A stretch of 64,000 nucleotides of DNA from Syngnathus acus (lineage: Eukaryota > Chordata > Actinopteri > Syngnathiformes > Syngnathidae), in NCBI RefSeq assembly GCF_901709675.1, contig NC_051098.1, forward strand, positions 8,371,000 to 8,434,999. The letters are read 5' to 3'. Numbering within the stretch: position 1 is the first letter of the stretch; the number at the start of each line of letters is the position of its first letter. The position numbers were made by a program, and so were the translations under genes. Below are positions 1 to 11,370 of the stretch, in pieces. The notes beneath the pieces were generated by a model, which saw nothing but the letters and a program-made list of their open reading frames with translations, did not search any database and was not told the origin of the DNA.

Positions 1-36
1 CGTCAAATAACGCAGCATGCTGTTGTTAGCTTGCAG

Positions 37-1863
37 TCGTGTTTGGCAGCCGTGCAGGAGGTGGCGCATGTCAGCCTGCTGTCCTTCAACCAATCGCAGG
101 TATCTCTCGAGCTGAGGCCACGCCCCCCAGCCAACCTGGCTTTCAATGAGCCTGATCCGTTGAAGCTGTCAATCATCTGGAGCCAGGATAACCGCTTCAC
201 GCTTCGGGTTGATCCGGTATGAAAAACTCTTGAGTATTGTTTGATTCCATTTTGAAATCAGTTGTGGGTATTCATTTGGACAAAAGAAGTGTTTTTCCGC
301 CATCAAGTGACGGGGGAGTCTATATCACCAAAGAAATGATGGAGCACGAAATGAGTGAATGAAGTGTGATTTGTGATATGATCAGGCGAGCTTGACAAAG
401 CAGCTACAGGAAGATGTTTCAGGCCGCCCCGCCGAGCTCAGCGCCGCCCTGGTGGAGGTGGCAGAGAACTACATTGGTCAGGCAGATCTGCTGGCCGAGA
501 TTCAGCATCTGAGATCCAGGTGGGTTCCGGTAAGCGTCCTCCTCCTGTTTGACCGAGACCTGACGCGGACACTCCCGCTTAATTTTTCAGCTTTGCCATT
601 GACTGGTGTCCCGCTCAGCGTGTGCTTGTGTACCTCAAGTCGGCGTCCATCTTATGCCATCTGGAGGTGCAGGAAGGCTACCCCAAGGCCGGAACCATAC
701 GCCTGCGAGATGTACGAAGAGATGGACAACCTCTGAACACCGCCACTTTACAGGTGTGACGCTCGCGCATCATTGGTATTCATTATTACCTTCAATTATT
801 AGCACTAATCATCATAAGAAATTTCACCAGTCATTGGAGTATCATTGACAATCGGCACCAATCAATAGCACAAATCATTAGGATAGAATTTAGAGATGTT
901 TGATCCCTGCTTTTTTCAGACCGATCCAATGTCACTCTTGGTACCAAATAACCGACACCACTAGCACTTTTGATACTTATGTCAATTAAAACAATGAAAG
1001 TTCATTTTAAAGAAAGACCTTTTGTTTGTTAATGACAGAACAGTCACCCTGCAATGAAGAATTAAAATGACAATCATAAAACACAAGCAACCCTGAATTT
1101 TTAGGATGTGTAATAAAATGACAATATAATGCAAACAAAACTAACAACTACTTGAATTTTAGTATATATAGTATTTTAGTATAAAATTGAGTTGCAAAAT
1201 AATATAGTTTCATTGTTAGGCGTAACACTATGAAGTTGGAAAATAGGTTCAGGTAATATGGCAGAAATGTTTCTGTGAAGTTCGTATTTTATATCGGCAA
1301 ATGATGATAGTTTTTTTCTTACCTATTCAAAAAAAGCAAGAAAAACTTTGTATTAAAAATGAAATAGAATAAAACACAACTATCCAGAGGAAAAGTACAA
1401 ACAATTCACAGAAAAACATTGTCAGCCACTCAAAGTGAGTTAGCAAATGGAACATATACATTTTGATAGCTACATACTAATAATGCTCTGTGAGCATCTT
1501 TATAAACCTTATACATACTATACCTAAAGAAATTGCATCTTAATGGGCATATGACAGGATGGGCAAGGATGCAGTTCACACAAAAAAAGCGATCATTCCA
1601 TGTCATTTACTACGTCCTGATTGCGCAGCGGCCACAAGAGGGCGCCTCAAACATAAGTGACCGGTATCGGCCCAATACCAAAACCTGGGGATGGCTCATC
1701 CCTAATGAATTATTAGCCTCAAATAATTTGTTAGCATCAATCATGTGCCTCAATCGTGTGAACTATATTTTTCTTCTCCTTCCTTTTTTGCTCTCAGCCT
1801 CAAAACCCTGATGGCAGCCTCAGCGACTGGCTCATATTTCTTTGCACCAATCCTCTCGTCTGA
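37..1863 (+). CDS. C-terminal exons of an unidentified gene (RWD-like fold; possibly KNL1-like)
   Basis: Four coding exons join in frame: 37-216 (phase 0 at both ends), 386-519, 591-753 and 1798-1863, ending in TGA. Together they give about 180 C-terminal residues; the rest lies left of the window. The acceptors (TTGCAG, ATCAG, TTTTTCAG, CTCTCAG) and the GT donors are all plausible, and the phases are consistent only with these junctions. The protein has hydrophobic beta-like strands (VSLELRPR, LKLSIIWS), then a long helix (AALVEVAENYIGQADLLAEI), then strands (RVLVYLKSASILCHLEV) and a YP turn, ending SDWLIFLCTNPLV. This strand-helix-strand order with a late YP resembles an RWD domain such as the KNL1 C-terminus. 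That name is a weak inference from pattern and no residue match was verified. Overlapping AATAAA signals at 1890-1899 fit the end of this gene. Existence is fairly sure, identity is not. Confidence 0.6.
754..1797 (+). other. Last intron of the left-edge gene
   Basis: AT-rich sequence of about 1 kb between two in-frame exons. I see no further coding segment. Positions 1620-1690 hold a short GC-richer block with GGTATCGGCC-type sequence that looks like an old transposon fragment. Confidence 0.45.
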
Positions 1864-1889
1864 TGCTTTCATCTCATTTGTTATATTCA

Positions 1890-1899
1890 AATAAATAAA
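1890..1899 (+). terminator. Polyadenylation signals of the left-edge gene
   Basis: Overlapping AATAAATAAA lies 27 bases after the inferred TGA stop at 1861-1863. This is a very short 3' UTR, but the signal is canonical. Confidence 0.5.
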
Positions 1900-3837
1900 A
1901 CAAGTGGCAACAGTTAAGGGAATGAATATATTAATGTGTGTGTGTGTAAATAAGGTCTATAGTGGAAAGGACAAGATAATACTGATGAACAGTTTTACTC
2001 CAAGTACCAGGCAAAAGGGCCAATTTACGGAAAGTTAATTTGAAAAAGTACAGAGTAATTTTACTTCATTTTTGTCGCATACTAGAGTGCAGTCTCATTC
2101 CACTTGTATATTCGAGTCGAGTTTGTTAAAATATTAATTAAAACATGAACCAGGGAGTTATTGCATGTGGTGCTCGCGCTTATTACTGGTCATGATGATG
2201 AGCTTCACTCAAACATACTTCATGGTAGGAGAGTCAAGCCAAAATGATAAGTTACATAAACAAAAGTTGCAGCCACAACTCATCAATGCCCTTTCCTCAT
2301 TCATGCCTATGTGTGTGTGTGTGTGTCTTAAGAGTGTATTAGCATATTAGAGTGCCTGTGGTCACTTTACAAACAGTCAACTTCTTTTAACGCCAAGCAA
2401 TTTTAATAATAATAATTGTAAACTGATGTGTTATTTAAAGTGAGATTTGTTATTCTAAAGTATTTTTTTATATTTATCACACTGCTAGTCAGTGGGGATT
2501 TTTCTTTGTTTCCGGCACCACATTATTTTGAAAACCACTCGTTCAGAATTGATTAAGATGAGTCATCTCGGTGTGTGGTTTCTGGTTTCCTGCTTTGGTG
2601 TCAAATTCCACTGAATGAAACTAAAACGTCAGAAGGTGTCAAAACCAAGCTCATCTCCGTTTAAAGGGTAAAAACTCTCCTTAGTCCCCGGCCACTGCTA
2701 GTGGTAGATGAGGAGACGAGAATTTATTAAGTCAGTAGCGGGAAAGATTCGTCTGCCTTCTAACCACCTCAGTTTTAGGACGCCAGTCCCTCCCAAGTTA
2801 TCCAATGCCTGTGCCGAGGCACAATACGTCGGTCTAACCATGTCCTTTTTACAGTGGGTCCTTCCCTGTGGTTTTGTTGCACTTGTTAAAACTAAAATAT
2901 ATTAAGCTGTCCTTTTTAGGACCGGAAGCACTCGTTACACACACTAGCGTACTGCACTAGTTGAGCCTAGAATAACTTGATAGGAGCATCTAAGTCAGCC
3001 CCGATGGAAAGGGTTAAGCTAGCTCGCACTTTAGAAGAACTGAGTAGTTTCAAAAGACATAGATGAGTTTCGGGAAGTTCGAAAGAATATAAGGGAAAGG
3101 GGATAAGAACTTTAAATATGACAAAACAGACATGAAAAGATATTCATCAAGTATGTCGATATAATTTACAGTATGGCATTAAGAGAAAAATACATTCAGT
3201 GTGCAAGTTGATTTACCTCATATAAATATAATCTCATAAATTCATTCAAATATTCTGTGTGTGGATACAGTAGAAACTCTCAAGTCACAAGCCTGGGTTG
3301 CAGTTTTAAATTCAGATTCCAAGCAGGCATGAATTCAGGTTTCAAAGTTAGGCTGAAAACGAGTTAGGTGTAGCCGGTTGCAAATTTGCGTTTCAAAACG
3401 GTTAGGTCTTAAAAACCTTGAGTTAGAATTTTAAGTCTGGGTTAGGGTTTCAAGTAACTATTTCAAGGCTTGGCTGGTTCAAGAGAAGGGTTAAAATTTT
3501 GGGTTTCAAGTCAGGGTTAATTTAATTTAACATTTCATGTTGGGCTTGAGAGCTTCCATTGCCCTTCAAATGAATTTGGCAATATAACTTGTTTGAAATA
3601 ACATGATAAATCCAGGTTGGTTGCCATGAAAACACAGGTTTCTATAACAGCGTGATCACACTCACTCACTAACACACACACACACACACACGTACAGTAC
3701 AACATAGGTCAGATGAGTGCAAACTGGCCAATGAGCTTTGGTCAGCCAGCTGCATCTGACCTAATACAAGAGGGGAACAAAGTGCCAAGTCATCACATCC
3801 ATTAGCTGTCAATCGAAACCACCTCATAGTTTGTCCT
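1900..3837. other. Intergenic AT-rich spacer
   Basis: No supported gene. The stretch holds short (TG)n runs near 1936 and 2310 and a (CA)n run at 3674-3691. From about 3290 it holds the first copies of the degenerate gggtttcaa/ttagggtt repeat described separately. Confidence 0.5.
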
Positions 3838-5440
3838 TTAAACATCTTTGTCATCCGACAGAGAAACGCGTAGCTGTCGGTTGTCACTCCTTCGTGATTG
3901 GACCTCCTCGTAAGGGGGCGGGGAATTGTCAGGGCTGGTTTGATCGCCTAGCGGCTCCTGGGCCAGCAGGAGCTGGGTGGGTCCCGGGTTTGGCGAGCGG
4001 GAGGAAGCGAGGGGCTGGCCCCAGCTGCTATACATCGCCTCCTCGTAGGACGGTAGCGAGACAGGATGTACCTCAGCCATCAGGTCCAGTTGGTCCGAAG
4101 ACCGACGCCTGGCGGGAGACACGTCATGTGACCTGTCGTGTGACGTGTAACGGCATGCGATGTCATATGTGACATTTCGTGTGATACAAATGACACACAT
4201 CAAGAAGTGAAATATGCATGATGTGACATGCGTCATGTAACAAGTAACATGTTAAAAACATTACCTGATGTGTGATGTAACATGAGTCATGCAACACATT
4301 ACTTTGTCAGAGATGCAACCGGTGTCATGTGATAGGTGACACGCACTTTGTGACATATGTGAGTCATATGTGAGGGACCTCACCTGTGTGATTGACAGGG
4401 GCAGAGGCGGGACTTGACCACAAGGCATGCAGTGGTGGTGAGCAAAAAAATGGACACGCTCACAGCCGTCGTGGCCATATTGGGCACGCCAACGTTTTCT
4501 CCACCCTCGTTGACACGAGCACCCCCTGTGGTGACAAGTAGCCGTGTTTCAAGCCAGGGTTAAAGTCTCAAACATGAGTTAAGGCTTTTGCATTGGAGGT
4601 TCAAATGAGGATTAGGGTTTCAAATTGTTGATGAAACAGTATTCCATTTGATTCTATCCGCATCAGTGCAGGGCATGGTGGGTTTAAAAAAGGATTTCAA
4701 ATTAAGGATTTCAATATATGGTTATGGTCTCAAATTAGGGTTTAGCCTCGGTTAGTGTTTCATACTCAAGTGTTATTTGACAGGCTTTCGTTTCTATCAC
4801 CGCACTGCAGTGCTTCATCGGTAAAAGAGTGGACAGGTTTTTGATGTCTGAGCGGTTTGTTTGGTGCTTCCTGTCTGTCAGCTTTGTGTTAATTCTGGTG
4901 GCTTCTTTCACTTCCTCTTCTGAGCTCTCACTTCCTGCTTGTAGAACCACTGACAGAAGAAGAAGACATGGCACCAAACCCACACACGGTACACTGAACA
5001 TGACAACAATCGCCCTTGAGTGATTAGCAGGGTTTCAAGCCAGAGACAATGTTTCAAATTGGGGTTTCCGGTCTAGGTTAGGGGTATCAAATTAGGTTTT
5101 TGATTTAGAGTTCCAATTAAGGCTTAGGGTTTTGTGTTTCAAATGAGTTTACTGAGAATTTTGCCTTATGGTATCAAGTTGCAGTTGAAAGCCTGGATTA
5201 GGGTTTATAACCAGAGTTATATTTCAAATAAAGGTTTCAAGGTTGGGTTCAAGTTAAGGTTTCAAGATAGTATTTGCATTTCAAGCTCTGGTTTCAAGCA
5301 AAGGTTACAGTTCCAAGTCAGGGTTAGACCTTAAAGCCCGAGTTAAGGTTTCAAATTACATTCCGAAGCCTGGGTTAAGATTTTAGTTTGAAATAAAATT
5401 GACAATTTCAAATTAGGGATTCAAATCTGTGTACAATATA
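3290..5440. repeat. Degenerate TTAGGGTTTCAAG-type repeats near the SUSD6-like gene
   Basis: Clusters at about 3290-3545, 4545-4760 and 5030-5440 consist of imperfect units of about 20-30 bases built on gggtttcaagc(c/t)(t)gggtta. They flank, and lie between, the two 3' coding exons of the SUSD6-like gene. Confidence 0.75.
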
Positions 5441-6513
5441 GTGCTCAATATGTGACCTGGTTTCAGGGAGGAGAACCACACGATCTAATCAGAGTGAAAC
5501 TAACCCAGCATTGGCTTGCGGAAGGACGAAAACAAGAAGTTTTGACAGAAAGTAGGTCAGCACGTTTAGCTCCAGGTCCGCGTTATGAAATACATCAAAT
5601 ACAGTGGGCATTTATGATAAGCCATAAAAATTTAAACCAAATGGTCATATTGAATGTGTCATTTTGAATTTTTTAGGAAGACACTGAATCGACTCATAAA
5701 ACATTTCTACAATGTCTTATGTTGCTAAGTCATACTGGCTTTGGGAGTTGAATTTTTGAAAATTGGTAACAATCAAACACAATATCTAAGAAAAGTGAGT
5801 TGATGTAGGACTAGAAATGTCTACAAGGAGCTTAAAATGGTGGTTTGGAACCAAAACAGCAACTTCATGTGTATTCTTGGACATGCTTTCTTGAGACATT
5901 TTTGTAGGTCTACTCATGGCTATCCGAATTTGTCTTTAAGTCATCTTCAGGTAGTTTTGTGTTTTATGGCGAGTCATCAAAATTTGCTACCATGCACCGC
6001 CCACATGCAAAGACCAGAATTGAGCATGAACCATCTGTCCAGTGTAGTAGCAATCAAACAAAATCTGAGTCTAGAATGAATCAGCGTGGAACCCTGGAAA
6101 TGGCCTACATGATGTTTTTCTGACGTCCTCTTGAGGATTGTTTTGCAGGTCTAGTCATGATAGCAACAACAAATGGCTCAACTTGTTTTAAGAGTAGAAT
6201 TTTCTCGGTTTGGTGTCATTCGGACCACATCTTGAAAGATATCTGGAAATGGCCACTTTGAACCAATAAGGCAGACCTCCTGAATGCTCACCTCTAATGC
6301 GGATGCAAGCGGGAATGGGGGGCTTCCAAGCTCCGTGATGGCACCAGGAGACGGGAGATTTGGCTGTGTGATAGCCGTCCTCACAGAACAGGTGTACGGA
6401 GCTCCTGTGGGGGAAACCTCGGCAGGGGGACGGCTCACAGCGGAAGCCCCCGTGCTCCGGCACCAGTGGGTGGGTGCAGTTGCCCATACGGCCTGTAGGG
6501 AGCGCATTGGCGT
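3838..6513 (-). CDS. SUSD6-like sushi-domain single-pass membrane protein (first coding exon unresolved)
   Basis: Three coding exons on the minus strand join in frame: 6513-6292, 4525-4384 and 4108-3838 (TAA stop). The first encodes one sushi/CCP module with six cysteines in the usual order (NCTH, FRCEP, SPCRG, LFCEDGY, SWCHHG, PAC). The second gives a roughly 19-residue membrane helix (TTAVSVSIFLLTTTACLVV) followed by basic residues. The third is a cytoplasmic tail with two PY-type motifs, LPSYEEAMY and SPPPYEEV. Human SUSD6, as I recall it, has the same order of sushi, TM and a LPSYEEAVYG-like tail, so this is a SUSD6 relative. PPxY/LPSY motifs in such tails usually recruit WW-domain (NEDD4-type) ubiquitin ligases; that role is inferred. 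The signal-peptide exon should lie in 6514-8396, but I found none with matching phase. All three donors (GTGAGC, GTGAGG) and acceptors are good. The tail is shorter than in human SUSD6. Confidence 0.75.
4526..6291 (-). other. Intron of the SUSD6-like gene with degenerate TTAGGGTT/TTTCAAG repeats
   Basis: The intron is dominated by the degenerate repeat at about 4545-4760 and 5030-5440. An 88-codon minus-strand ORF at 4735-5001 starts with a hydrophobic signal-like stretch, but it lies downstream of the sushi exon in transcription order and has no convincing splice context, so it was not called. Confidence 0.5.
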
Positions 6514-8396
6514 CTGTAGAAGAGGGCAGTGGCATAACTATGTGAATTGAGTCAATTTATTCAGTCTATTTTCTTGATTTTGGAGGATTTGTCTTGGCTG
6601 TAGTGCTTCCAGGATGTGGATGGTACAAATTTGCAAAACAGTTAAGTGCATTTTTTTCAATACTGTTCAAACAAATAGCAAAACATCACGGCTAACCTGC
6701 ACAAGTTTTTTGCTTCCTCAAAATCCCTAGTACAGCTCGAGAAAGGAAATATTGCTGTCCGTGAACACGTTAGTGCCACTATGTCTTTAGGTATGGAAAA
6801 CATGGTCAAATTCCTTGGTCATGTTGGCAATATAATATTTGTACTCTGGAGGGAAGTTCGAATGTAAATTGAAAGTTACACATTTGTGTATGAGGATGAT
6901 TGATTGCAAGACCTTAGGCAAGATTCACATTTCACGTTTACTGTTTGCACTGTAATTTGTTGGAAAACCATCTCATTGTGATACAGAAGGGAAAAGATAG
7001 CACTGCATAGTACGAAGAAAAAAAAATTCAGTGCGTCCCCACTGAAAGCCCAGGGACTAAATAGATGGCCCACTATGGGGTTTAGGTGTGTGGTTACCTG
7101 CAAAAAGGTGTGGTAAGGACGTCAAGAAGATGATGATGATGTGTGGACATGGCCATGGAGACAACGATGATGCAGACATTCAACTTCCTGTGGAGCATGT
7201 GGCAATTTTGAGCAGGCATTTTAAGAAGACTTACGTACAAACGTTTGACACTTGAATACCACATGTTGCTTTTGACCCAGGCAATAGATACAATCACTCC
7301 TTTGCAGATTTCGGAATGATTTTGTAATTTTGTTTCCCCTTAGTGGAGGGCTAGCCCTGATTTTTCTTGAAATATTCTGATTGGAGGTGGAGTGTACATT
7401 TGTTATACATATATTTTATTTATTTAAAAAATGAATGTGTCAGATTATAGCTGTCCGTTTCCATCTGTAGTCCCTTGTAGGTTGATTGTAACATCCATCC
7501 ATCCATCCATTTTCTGAACCGCTTAGTCCCCACGGGGGTCGCGGGAGTGCTGGAGCCTATCCCAGCCGTCATCGGGCAGTAGGCGGGGGACACCCTGAAC
7601 CGGTTGCCAGCCAATCGCAGGGCACACAGAGACAAACAACCATTTGCACTCGCACTCACACCTAGGGACAATTTGGAGTCTTCAATCGGCCTACCAAGCA
7701 TGTTTTTGGGATGAGGGAGGAAACCGGAGTGCCCGGAGAAAACCCACGCGGGCCCGGGGAGAACATGCAAACTCCACACAGGGAGGGCCGGAGGTGGAAT
7801 CGAACCCGCACCCTCCTAACTGTGAGGCGGACGTGCTACCCAGTGCGCCACCGAGCCGCCGATTGTAACATTTTAAGTATAAATATAATCAAAACACGTA
7901 GTGTACTTGGAATGTGAGTGTTTGTGTATAGTGTAAATATATTTCTGTGTGCGTTGTGTTGTCATGTCAACAGATAGGACATCTGTGTGAGGTCAACTCA
8001 TCACACAGTGCTGATATGTGTCACGTGACCATGTGCTGCGTGGGCATGCAGCAGGTTCGCCACTGAGGCTTGTTGAATATCAACGTGAAATGGAACGCTT
8101 GAATTTTGTTATCAGGGGAAAAATGTGGAAAAATATAAAACATTAAGAGCAGGTCATTTGTTTTTAGAATTGCTTAGCGTTGGCCCACTGGCCGTAGGTT
8201 GTCCACCCTTACAGGAAGTCCGCTACAACACAAAATCATCGCTTGTTTAAAAAAAAAAAAAAAAAAAATGTTTTTACAGTCACATAACATAACAACCAAC
8301 CCTATATGGACCATATTATCTTTCGGTTTGTGTATGTCATCATAAGTGTTAGAAGGTGACATTAACGACAAGATAATTGAACCGTGAAGGTCTCAC
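6514..8396 (-). other. 5' intron(s) of the SUSD6-like gene
   Basis: This stretch lies between the presumed 5' UTR exon and the sushi exon. It must hold the signal-peptide exon, which I could not place. It also holds the SINE at 7495-7860 and an A-run near 8249-8269. Confidence 0.45.
7495..7860 (-). mobile_element. tRNA-derived SINE with 11-bp target-site duplication
   Basis: Read on the minus strand, the element starts with a tRNA-like head: an A box (TGGCGCACTGG) and a B box (GGTTCGATTCC). A conserved body follows (TTTGCATGTTCTCC, TTTTCTCCGGGCACTCCGG) and it ends in a (GGAT)n tail. The 11-bp sequence gattgtaacat occurs immediately on each side (7484-7494 and 7861-7871), a perfect target-site duplication, so both ends are fixed. 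The element lies in an intron of the SUSD6-like gene, in the same orientation as that gene. Repeats of this head-and-body type are widespread in teleosts. Confidence 0.9.
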
Positions 8397-8620
8397 CTGG
8401 AGGCAGCGGAGAGGTGACGAATGAAGCCGACGACCGCCGCTCGCTGCTCGGCAACAACAAGTGGCTTCTCGACTAGTCAGCGTCTTGCCTCTTTCGCTTC
8501 TTTCCCCACCTCCGCAACCGTTCCAGGATCAGATGCATGAGCAAACAGCCGCCGATGAGACTGATTGGCTTCGGGCGAGTCGTCAGCCGCGCCCCCAGCG
8601 GAACTAACGGTGGTTGGAAG
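8397..8620 (-). promoter_or_regulatory. Probable first (5' UTR) exon and promoter of the SUSD6-like gene
   Basis: A GC- and CpG-richer block ends in a strong minus-strand donor, CAG|GTGAGA, with its last exon base at 8397. It has no ATG that stays open into the donor, so it reads as a non-coding first exon. It lies upstream of the sushi exon on the same strand. The transcription start is not visible; the upper limit given is approximate. Confidence 0.45.
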
Positions 8621-8749
8621 AAGTGGGAGCAAGACGGAACCTTGTACCGGGTAATATTTTCCACGCAAAAAAAGTATTTCTTTCCCCTTCTCACCCTTCT
8701 AGCATTTAGGGGGTTTTATGAATTCAAATTGATGCACATAAAACTGAAA

Positions 8750-9118
8750 TAAGGCCGATGTAATGTGTATAAATTCAAAATAAACCGCTGAATAAAGGGT
8801 ACGAAGGCGTATTATGACCCTACTCAAAAGAAATGCTACGAGAATAAAGATTTTTTTTTCACATTTTTAGGCCTACTTAAAGAATTCAGACATATTTTAC
8901 AACGTTTACAGCTTAATAGAAAGGAGGAACCCATAACACTTATTTGACAGTAAATAAAAACTGTTCTGCATTTTGGCCGCCAGAGGGCAGCAAACGACTG
9001 CGTCAAAACTGATAAACAGTAATAAATTAACTTTTTATACAGTATTTGTATTCAAATAGTCAAGTATGAAATTAAACAACAAAGATGAACATACCTCACA
9101 TACAATTTCAGAATTCGA
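8750..9118. other. Intergenic spacer
   Basis: AT-rich sequence between the presumed SUSD6-like promoter and the blvrb 3' end. No gene seen. Confidence 0.5.
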
Positions 9119-9271
9119 TTTATTTGAAATGCACAAAACAGAACAGTTGTGATAAAGTTTGGCACTTCAAATATTAATTTCATAACATATGGTGGCTTTG
9201 GAAGAGAGGCTGGTGTCATTATTTAAAAATATAGCTTTTGTTCATGGTGATAGTATTAGCAAATGTTTATT
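9119..9271 (-). terminator. blvrb: Candidate poly(A) signals of blvrb
   Basis: Two minus-strand AATAAA motifs (plus-strand TTTATT at 9266-9271 and 9119-9124) lie 29 and 176 bases past the blvrb stop codon. Either could be used. Confidence 0.45.
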
Positions 9272-9299
9272 TAGATTTGGAAAATGGTGGGATTTGAAC

Positions 9300-11370
9300 T
9301 TAATTGTAGTCTCCCCACACGCCCACTGCCTTGCCGTCCCACTCGTTGGTGGACAGACACTTGACCATGAAGTGTCCCAGGTCGTGTTTGGAGATGGCTC
9401 GGCCCCTCAGTGAGTTCGCCGTCGCTGAGTAGCGCTCCGTCAGAGGAAGATCGTCTGTGCGTCACATCAGAGATGTGTTAATCAAAATTTGGAATTACTA
9501 AATAAACAAGCATGTTATAATTGTTTGTTTTTGTTCAGTCCACACTCACTGCCAATGTGAGGCGGCATGACGGCCACGTAGTCCAGGCCGGACGATTTTA
9601 GGACGTCGTACATCCTGTCGTGGTCCTCGGTGACGGCCAGCAGACGCGGCGGCACTTTGGAGCGGTCCCACAGCAGGAAGGCTGACCCGCAAGAGGAGGA
9701 AGAACACGGATCAGGTGGAAATATTCAGAAAGATACGAATAAGATGAAAACGGAACGTGTTGTACCTGACATGCAGCCCACTACTTTGCGGATGCCGCGA
9801 GCCTTCATAGCCTCCACAATATTTTTGGTTCCTTCAGACATGACGGTGGTCGGGTCTGATAGAAATACACCACAGACAAGTTTGGTTGTCAATCTGCACT
9901 TTTTCAAAAGGTGTTGTATAGATCAAATATGACATTTTGCGCGCACAGTGGACTTTTGCCAAATGAGAACTTTTTTTAGGATGATTTTTTGGGGGGCATG
10001 TTAGAGGTTTTTTTTTGGTGTGACCAAAAAACCTTTTTGGGAGTTTTAGTTTTTCACTGATATTTTAAGTTAGTGTGAAAGGTATCTGATTAGTAAACAA
10101 GGTTTTGAGTGAGAGAGGATTTTTGGGTGCGTGTGAGAGTTTACTGTGAGGTTGGCTTTTCTGCGCATGAGTTTTTGTGGTGTCCTGCGTGAGGTCTTTG
10201 GTGTGTGAGAGGTTTGTGATTAGTTTGGATGTGATTTTTTGTGGGAGAGTTTTGTTGGTGTGTGCGAGAGGATTTTGGAGTGTATGAGAGTTTTTTGGGG
10301 CATGTGAGTTTTTGCCATGTGGAGGTTTTTTGTGTGAGAGTTTCTGGTGAATAGTGGGCATTCACTATCTTAGTTATTTGAGTTTTGTACTCACTGAGGT
10401 CGTTCCTGGTTCCTAGGATGATGATGACGGCATCCTGGCCCTCCATGGCTTTCTTCACATCGTCCTTGTTGAGCACATCGCCCACCACCACCCTGGAGGC
10501 CTTGTGGTCCGCCGGCAGCCTGGCGGGATCTCGCACCAGCACCGTCACATTGTAGTCTGTAGGATGGAGAGCAGGTGAGCGTGAAGTAGGGAAATATTTC
10601 ACAAACCGCGTTTTTTGCTGTTTCTTAGCACAATAAAAACAGCTAAATGAAATCACGAAAAAAACAAATCCTTCTCTGGAAATAGAACCTTCTCTTGATG
10701 ATTTGACGACCAGCAGATGTACCTGACAACTCGTCCTTCTTGATCACCCACACGAGAGCGCACACCCTTACACACACGTGCTCGCACACATGCTTGCATA
10801 CACACCCAAACTGGACTAAACAGTTAGAGTGACATCGCCCCTTCTGCACAAACAAGATAACAAGCGTCTATCATCACCATGCCAACCCTACATGACTTTG
10901 CAGTTTTTGGACCAGGACAGTCACATTAAATTAAACATTAAGGCACCCTGATTATTGTTTTGAATCTAAATGAGAGCTGATTTTTTTTAAACAGGTTTAC
11001 CATTGCCATTAAACATTAATGGGAAAATTTATTCGTTTTTCTCCTATTCAAAATCTACATTTCTAATTCATTCAACCGCATCAAGTCGTCAGTATACACA
11101 TGCAAATTTCGAGTTTGGATGATGATGGTGACCTTTATTATTATTATTATTATGCAAAAAAAAAAAAACATTGGCACGATATTAATTGAAAGATTATCTT
11201 TTTAAAGGAGACAGTTATTTAGTTACAGGTTTTTTTTACGAGACACAGTTACGTCACGACGTCATGATGTCATCTGTTGTCTCACCTGCAGCCGCTGCAA
11301 GAGGCAGGGTGGCCTGGCCGGTCATTCCCGTCGATCCAAAAATGACCACGTTTTTAACGGAGTCCGACAT
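9300..11370 (-). CDS. blvrb: Flavin reductase (NADPH) / biliverdin-IX-beta reductase
   Basis: Five minus-strand exons join in one frame: 11370-11286, 10556-10395, 9855-9766, 9681-9550 and 9454-9300. They total 624 nt, or 207 aa plus TAA; human BLVRB is 206 aa. The ATG is at 11370-11368. Residues 8-19 carry the Rossmann-type NADP-binding loop ([12 protein letters not shown]), followed by [20 protein letters not shown] and LGTRNDL. The region around the catalytic serine reads GCMSAFLLWD and the histidine lies in AVMPPHIG; both positions are conserved in the family. The enzyme is a cytosolic monomer that reduces flavins and biliverdin IX-beta with NADPH. Every intron but the first is followed by an exon in phase 1, and all donors are GT. 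The gene lies head to head with sptbn4, as in human 19q13.2. The fish C-terminus ([12 protein letters not shown]) differs from human, which is expected. Confidence 0.95.
9856..10394 (-). repeat. blvrb intron 3-side GT-rich imperfect repeat (about 10060-10345)
   Basis: The intron between blvrb exons 2 and 3 holds imperfect copies of a unit like GTGTGAGAGTTTTTTGG on the plus strand, spaced about 20-45 bases apart. The minus-strand reading frame through it is low-complexity (lysine, histidine, threonine) and is not a gene. Confidence 0.5.
10557..11285 (-). other. blvrb intron 1
   Basis: Non-coding, with short CA/TG runs near 10740-10805, a (TTA)n run near 11136 and an A-run near 11156. No other feature seen. 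Confidence 0.5.

Noticed and set aside
3290-3545. Interstitial telomere sequence
   Set aside because: TTAGGG words are present but separated by other sequence. There is no tandem hexamer array.
4735-5001. Signal-peptide-like 88-codon minus ORF (MFSVPCVGLVPCLLLLSVVLQAG)
   Set aside because: It lies between the sushi and TM exons in degenerate repeat DNA, so it cannot supply the signal peptide of that gene, and it has no splice or promoter support.
7098-7219. Candidate signal-peptide exon for the SUSD6-like gene (MPAQNCHMLHRKLNVCIIVV)
   Set aside because: The donor CAG|GTAACC is reasonable, but it leaves two bases where the sushi exon requires one, so the frame breaks.
7644-7917. Short ORFs over 7420-7917
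   Set aside because: They are translations of the SINE body and head.
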